From Ceraceosorus guamensis (Eukaryota > Basidiomycota > Exobasidiomycetes > Ceraceosorales > Ceraceosoraceae), in the NCBI RefSeq assembly GCF_003144195.1, contig NW_020290019.1, positions 246,509 through 310,508 on the forward strand: a DNA stretch of 64,000 nucleotides, in the 5' to 3' direction. Of this stretch, positions 60,371 through 64,000 are shown in pieces; position 1 is the stretch's first letter; each line of letters begins with the position of its first letter. The notes under the pieces are model-generated. The model did not search any database. It saw only the letters and a program-made list of their open reading frames with translations, and had not been told where the DNA came from. The position numbers and the translations under genes are program-made.

Positions 60371-61468
60371 ATGAAGGCTTCCGTCCTCCTCGCTCTCCTG
60401 CCAGCTTTGGCCATGGCTAACCCGGTCGAGCTCGAAGCGCGCGAGAACTGGAACATCCTCAAGCTCGGCAAGCCTTGCAAAGAGCCTTCCAGCTTCACCT
60501 CTGCCGTCAGCACTCGGGCAATCGACACCACCATCATCAACAACGACGGCGCTTCGGTTGCCGGACAGAGCGGAGCTCGCGGCCACTTTGGCTTCAAGCT
60601 CAACTCCAAGGAGGACAAGATCTGCTGGGACATTACCACTGTCGGTGTGACCGGAGAGTACCAATCTCCTGCCAACACTGCGACACACATCCACCAAGCC
60701 GCTGCGGGAAGCGCAGGTCCGCCTCGTCTTGCCTTTCCCAACCCAGAGTTCAAGTACACCGATGTTGAGGGAAAGGAGGTTCGCGTCAGCAAAGGTTGCG
60801 CTCAAGGACCCTTCAGCACTGGTCTGACCGTCGCTGGTCAACCGGGCGTCGACACTGGCTCTGCTTCGGGCTTCACCATTGCCCAGATTGAGAACAACCC
60901 CGTCGGCTTCTTTGCCGACACCCACACCGTGGAATTCCCTGCTGGAGCCATTCGAGGTCAGCTGCAAAAGTCCGAGGTGCCCGTCAAGAGGCCCAAGCGC
61001 TTCACTCACTCTCTCAAGGGAGTCGCGACCGATGGAAATGTCATCACCCCTGCCCCCGCTCAGCAGCCCGTCGCAGGAGAGAAGGGTGCCAAAGCATGGT
61101 TCAACCTGGACCTTGATGTCGACAATGAGATTCTCTGCTACCACATCAAGACGAAGGGAGTGACTGGCAAGTACTTTTCTCAAGCCAAGACCTCTACCCA
61201 CGTCCACCGTTCTCCCGCCGGAACTTCCGGACCTCCCGTCATCTCCTTCAAGAACCCTCAAAAGGTGTGGTGGGGATGGAAGACGCGCAAGAGCCAGGCT
61301 TGCGTCAAGGGTCCCTTCACCACTGGTCTCCTCAACGCTCAGGGACAGGACACTGGCAACGGCTTCAAGCTCGCTGACCTCGTGGCCAACCCTGAAGGAT
61401 GGGCCATCGACACTCACACTGAGAAGTTCATTCCCGGCGCTGTCCGCGGTCAACTTGCTCGCAAGTGA
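60371..61468 (+). CDS. secreted protein with two CHRD domains
   Basis: A single exon of 365 residues. MKASVLLALLPALAMANPVE is a clear signal peptide with a cut after AMA. Two CHRD-like repeats follow: the first (about 55-200) with SGARGHFGFKLNSKEDKICW, GVTGEY, TATHIHQAAAGSAGPP and AGAIRGQLQK; the second (about 215-365) with GAKAWFNLDLDVDNEILCYH, GVTGKY, TSTHVHRSPAGTSGPP and GAVRGQLARK. CHRD domains occur in chordin and in many secreted microbial proteins; in chordin they bind BMPs, but in fungi the role is not known. Codon use is strongly biased to C-ending codons, suggesting high expression. The same bias leaves a long frame open on the other strand. An apparent upstream frame without a good ATG context is ignored; the ATG at 60371 precedes the signal peptide. 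Confidence 0.9.
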   Translation: MKASVLLALLPALAMANPVELEARENWNILKLGKPCKEPSSFTSAVSTRAIDTTIINNDGASVAGQSGARGHFGFKLNSKEDKICWDITTVGVTGEYQSPANTATHIHQAAAGSAGPPRLAFPNPEFKYTDVEGKEVRVSKGCAQGPFSTGLTVAGQPGVDTGSASGFTIAQIENNPVGFFADTHTVEFPAGAIRGQLQKSEVPVKRPKRFTHSLKGVATDGNVITPAPAQQPVAGEKGAKAWFNLDLDVDNEILCYHIKTKGVTGKYFSQAKTSTHVHRSPAGTSGPPVISFKNPQKVWWGWKTRKSQACVKGPFTTGLLNAQGQDTGNGFKLADLVANPEGWAIDTHTEKFIPGAVRGQLARK

Positions 61469-62310
61469 ACATAGCGGCTCCATCCTCGAATCTCTTTTCT
61501 ACAATCATCGCAGGCTTCACCAATTACTCGCTGTAACGCTGCCATCACCTAGGACACTCTACAATTTCTGACAATAGCATCCTTCATATTCCCTTTTCAT
61601 CTCTATTTTGTAGCTGCTTCGCCTTGCTTTTGTATAGCCCACTCGCTTCACTAGGCAGAGGTTGCATTGTCAATTCTGAGTTATTTAGGGGACACACCAG
61701 CATGATGAGTGCTCAGTCTGGTCTTCAAACATGACGATGAGGATGGATGACTGCGTTGATGTCAGTAAAGAAAGGTGGCCGTGCAAGAAGGGCGGCATGT
61801 CTGCGGATATCAATGTCAGCATCAAAGAAACCTCGAACATGATCGTCAGCCAGTCCGCCGTGTGACTTCCACTCAACACCAGCGACTAGCGTTCTTCAAC
61901 TTCCGCCCTTTCTCTTCGCTGTCTCGAAAAAGAAGACGCGAGCGTGTCAGCTATAGCAAGCGCGCGTCGATCGAAGTGCGCCTCGCCTCCGCTCGAAATT
62001 GTCCCGTCTCGGTCATACCTTTGCACCACCATCTCGTGACTGACACTAGCAAAAATCATTCGCAGTAAGAAGCGCTTGGACACGGGCTCTCAAGGAACGA
62101 CAGAGTCTCGGACAAGAGGTCCTACAAGAGGGCAAAGGCATCAGCCGCATGTCTCTAAAGACCTGCGCAAAGAGCTACAAGGTCAGCTCGATCTGCTCGT
62201 TCAAAAAGCGCCAGCTCTCACAACATTTCCATTCGAGACCCCCAATAAACGTGCATCACGTAGCTTGTACTCCCACTGCTCTACCGACTCGCTTACCCCT
62301 GATCAAAGCA
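61469..62310. other. intergenic region, no gene seen
   Basis: 842 bp between the CHRD stop and the PTRHD1-like start. The proximal part is T-rich, as in a 3' UTR. No supported coding signal. Confidence 0.5.
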
Positions 62311-63306
62311 ATGAGCAGCGCTGCGACTTCCTCCCCCCCCTCGGCTGGGACGAAGGAAAAGCAAGCGGAAATGTCGGACATTGCTGTTCAGGCTGCTGGC
62401 CCAACGCCCCTCGTCATGCAGCTGATCGTCGATCGCTCCCTCACACAAGTCAGTCGGTCAGATGTAGACAAGGCGGCATTCAGCATGAGCCCTCCAGACT
62501 GACCTGCCATTGTGGATTGCCAACATCTCTCTCCCTCTTTTGTTTTTTTTTTTTGGTATCCAATTTGTCCCCACATCGCAGCCTGTTCAAGATGGAGGTT
62601 GGCCCAGAGGCCCACTCATGTCACAAGCTGCCCACGCAGCAGTCGCGGTGAGTTCGGCAAAGCAGCAGCAGCTAGCGTGCGGAAGCCCCGTCATGCGTCG
62701 AGGAGATGATGCCCGCATTCGTCGCTTCGGCAAGCCCAGCCCAGCCCAGCCAGCGCCTGTTCCCATTCGCCCGCGTCGCTTCTCACAAGACACGTTCGAA
62801 GCTCACCTCAATCACCTCGCCCTCCTTCTTGCTCTTCATCATCTGTCCTCTCACGATGCTTCCTCGAATACAGGTCATCTCGAGATCGCTAGATCAATCC
62901 CTCACCCAGGCTTACATCTCCAGTACGACGGGCGCCCTGGAATCCATGCACAAAATCGTCCTAGTAACCTCGCCCAAGCAGACCATCCGAGAACTGAGCA
63001 GCAAGCTGGATGAAGCCAGACAAGCCGCCGCTAATGCTGCTTCCACCGCAGGCCAAGAAGACACCGAGCATTTTCCGCTGCATCACTTGTGGATCGAGCA
63101 GCCTGAAAACATTCCGACAGTCCTAGCCATCGCTCCCAATCGCAAGCCCGCGGTGAGCAGTCTCCTGCAGCAGCAAGGACGACCACAACTCGCTGACCGT
63201 CTCGAGTCTTTCGCAATTGTCACTTGCCTCTCGATCCCCTGCCTGCTCCTTCCATCGACAGGCTCTCAAAAAGATCCTGAACAAATGTACACTGCTTCGC
63301 GATTGA
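62311..63306 (+). CDS. PTRHD1/Pth2-type peptidyl-tRNA hydrolase
   Basis: Four exons (62311-62448, 62582-62647, 62874-63152, 63262-63306) close in phase and give 175 residues. The fold is recognised from PLVMQLIVDRSL, GWPRGPLMSQAAHAAVAVIS, GALESMHKIVLVTSPKQT, HHLWIEQPENIPTVLAIAPN and ALKKILNKCTLLRD, which match PTRHD1 along its full length. Pth2-fold enzymes cut peptidyl-tRNA released from stalled ribosomes; activity of the PTRHD1 branch is not well established. A 226-nt intron lies inside the most conserved helix; its acceptor after CGAATACAG was chosen because it alone restores the family sequence. Intron 1 contains a T run near 62529-62542. The neighbouring convergent gene codes for TCTP, also linked to translation. 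Confidence 0.82.
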
Positions 63307-63539
63307 CACCACCAACAGTGAAAGCGGAAGCCGCTTCTCATGATCCTTCATGAAGAAAAAGCTGCTCACAAAAAGGTCATCGGAGAGCACTAGTAGCAAA
63401 ATCTTGCATTTTGAGGAGGCCAAGAAAAGCGCCAAGACGGACGAGCTTGTGCTGATGTGCGACGTGAAAGCGGAAAGCAGAAGAAAGTGACGAAGTTTGC
63501 AGCAGCGGGAGTGCGTGTCGCTGCACAGCCTGGAAACGT

Positions 63540-63815
63540 CTAGATCTTGGTCTCTGCAAAGAAGCGAAGGGAGTGAAATCCGTCAGCGATCTTGATTCAC
63601 GCTCTGGAGACAATGTGCATGACTCACCCTTGAGTCCGTCCTTCCAGAGGATGAAGTAGGGGGTGACACCGTCCTCGCGATAGTTGCAAAGGACGACCAT
63701 ACTGTCGGCCAGAAGCAGGCATGATCAGCCTCTGCGCATTCTGGTGTATAGGAGGTGTGGCTGTACGCTACTCACCCCTCGGGGTTCATGCTCTCGCCAG
63801 TGTAAAAGTCGTAGT
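63540..63815 (-). CDS. TCTP/TMA19 homologue, 3' exons (partial)
   Basis: Three exons (63776-63815, 63628-63701, 63540-63553) encode the C-terminus of translationally controlled tumour protein: [14 protein letters not shown], then [20 protein letters not shown] and DGLKETKI. All junctions are GT-AG and in phase. Only about the last 43 residues (of roughly 170) are present. Further exons lie to the right: the sequence at about 63816-63970 does not give a convincing upstream exon and then the window ends in poly-C. In yeast TMA19 associates with ribosomes and mitochondria under stress. Confidence in the family is high because the terminal motif is nearly invariant. Confidence 0.88.
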
Positions 63816-63972
63816 CTGACGGCGTGAAAAGATCCGAGCTCGAGTCAGCATCTACAGTCACATGAGCGCCCAAGCTGATCGCGCTACCAGCTTCCTACTT
63901 GCAAGGCTGCTCGCCCCTGCGCGTCTGAGACGGGCTGCCGAACTGCTTTCCTTTCCTTTCCACCTTCCGCAG

Positions 63973-64000
63973 CCCCCCCCCCCCCCCCCCCCCCCCCCCC
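63973..64000 (+). repeat. poly-C homopolymer at window end
   Basis: At least 28 consecutive C to the last base of the window. It lies upstream of the visible TCTP exons, where 5' exons would be expected, and looks like a long homopolymer or an assembly edge. Confidence 0.8.

Noticed and set aside
60305-61483. 392-codon minus-strand frame opposite the CHRD gene
   Set aside because: It is kept open by strong codon bias of the sense gene; the sense frame has a signal peptide and two CHRD domains.

Overview
The window is nuclear DNA of a fungus, most likely a basidiomycete close to the smuts and their yeast-like relatives (Ustilaginomycotina). The genes are eukaryotic, carry short GT-AG introns of mostly about 55-150 nt, sit on both strands with short convergent spacers, and encode typical fungal families: PMP47 carriers, Kch1, an ELYS-like nucleoporin, an SUT/SLC45 transporter and CHRD and DPBB secreted proteins. 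The lineage is an inference from gene style, not from a marker gene. I rebuilt exon structures by hand. For fifteen of the sixteen gene models the exon phases close exactly; the sixteenth (the TCTP gene) runs into the right end.

Layout from left to right: a gene-free left flank (1-2401); an ANT1/PMP47-type carrier (2402-4095, minus); a large disordered protein of unknown function (5376-9041, minus); a mitochondrial PPR-like protein (10105-12764, minus); an ELYS-domain nucleoporin (13379-16191, minus) divergent from the Ran GTPase (16813-18199, plus); almost 6 kb with no recognisable gene; a Nam8/Csx1-like RNA-binding protein (24066-27188, plus); a CCCH/FG nucleoporin of the Nup42 type (28059-30175, minus) divergent from a full-length ABCB/Ste6-type ABC transporter (31458-36016, plus); a WBP2-like GRAM protein (36214-37475, minus) divergent from an SUT/SLC45 sugar transporter (38151-40488, plus); a 2292-residue protein that ends in a zinc-free MDR reductase domain (40858-47885, minus); a gene-poor 2.9 kb; a secreted DPBB/expansin-like protein (50801-52175, minus) divergent from a PMP47 carrier (52957-54444, plus); the Kch1 potassium-channel homologue (55897-58090, plus); a secreted two-domain CHRD protein (60371-61468, plus); a PTRHD1-type peptidyl-tRNA hydrolase (62311-63306, plus); and the 3' end of the TCTP/TMA19 gene (63540-63815, minus), cut off by a poly-C run at the window end.

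There is no single pathway. Three genes serve nucleocytoplasmic transport (ELYS-like, Ran, Nup42-like), two encode peroxisomal-type SLC25 carriers, and two touch translation quality (PTRHD1, TCTP). I found no CRISPR array, transposon, rRNA or convincing tRNA. The least explained signals are the recurrent intergenic decamer AATCACGAAT, repeated CACGTG boxes in divergent promoters, the very large MDR fusion, and the long gene-empty stretch at 18.2-24.1 kb.
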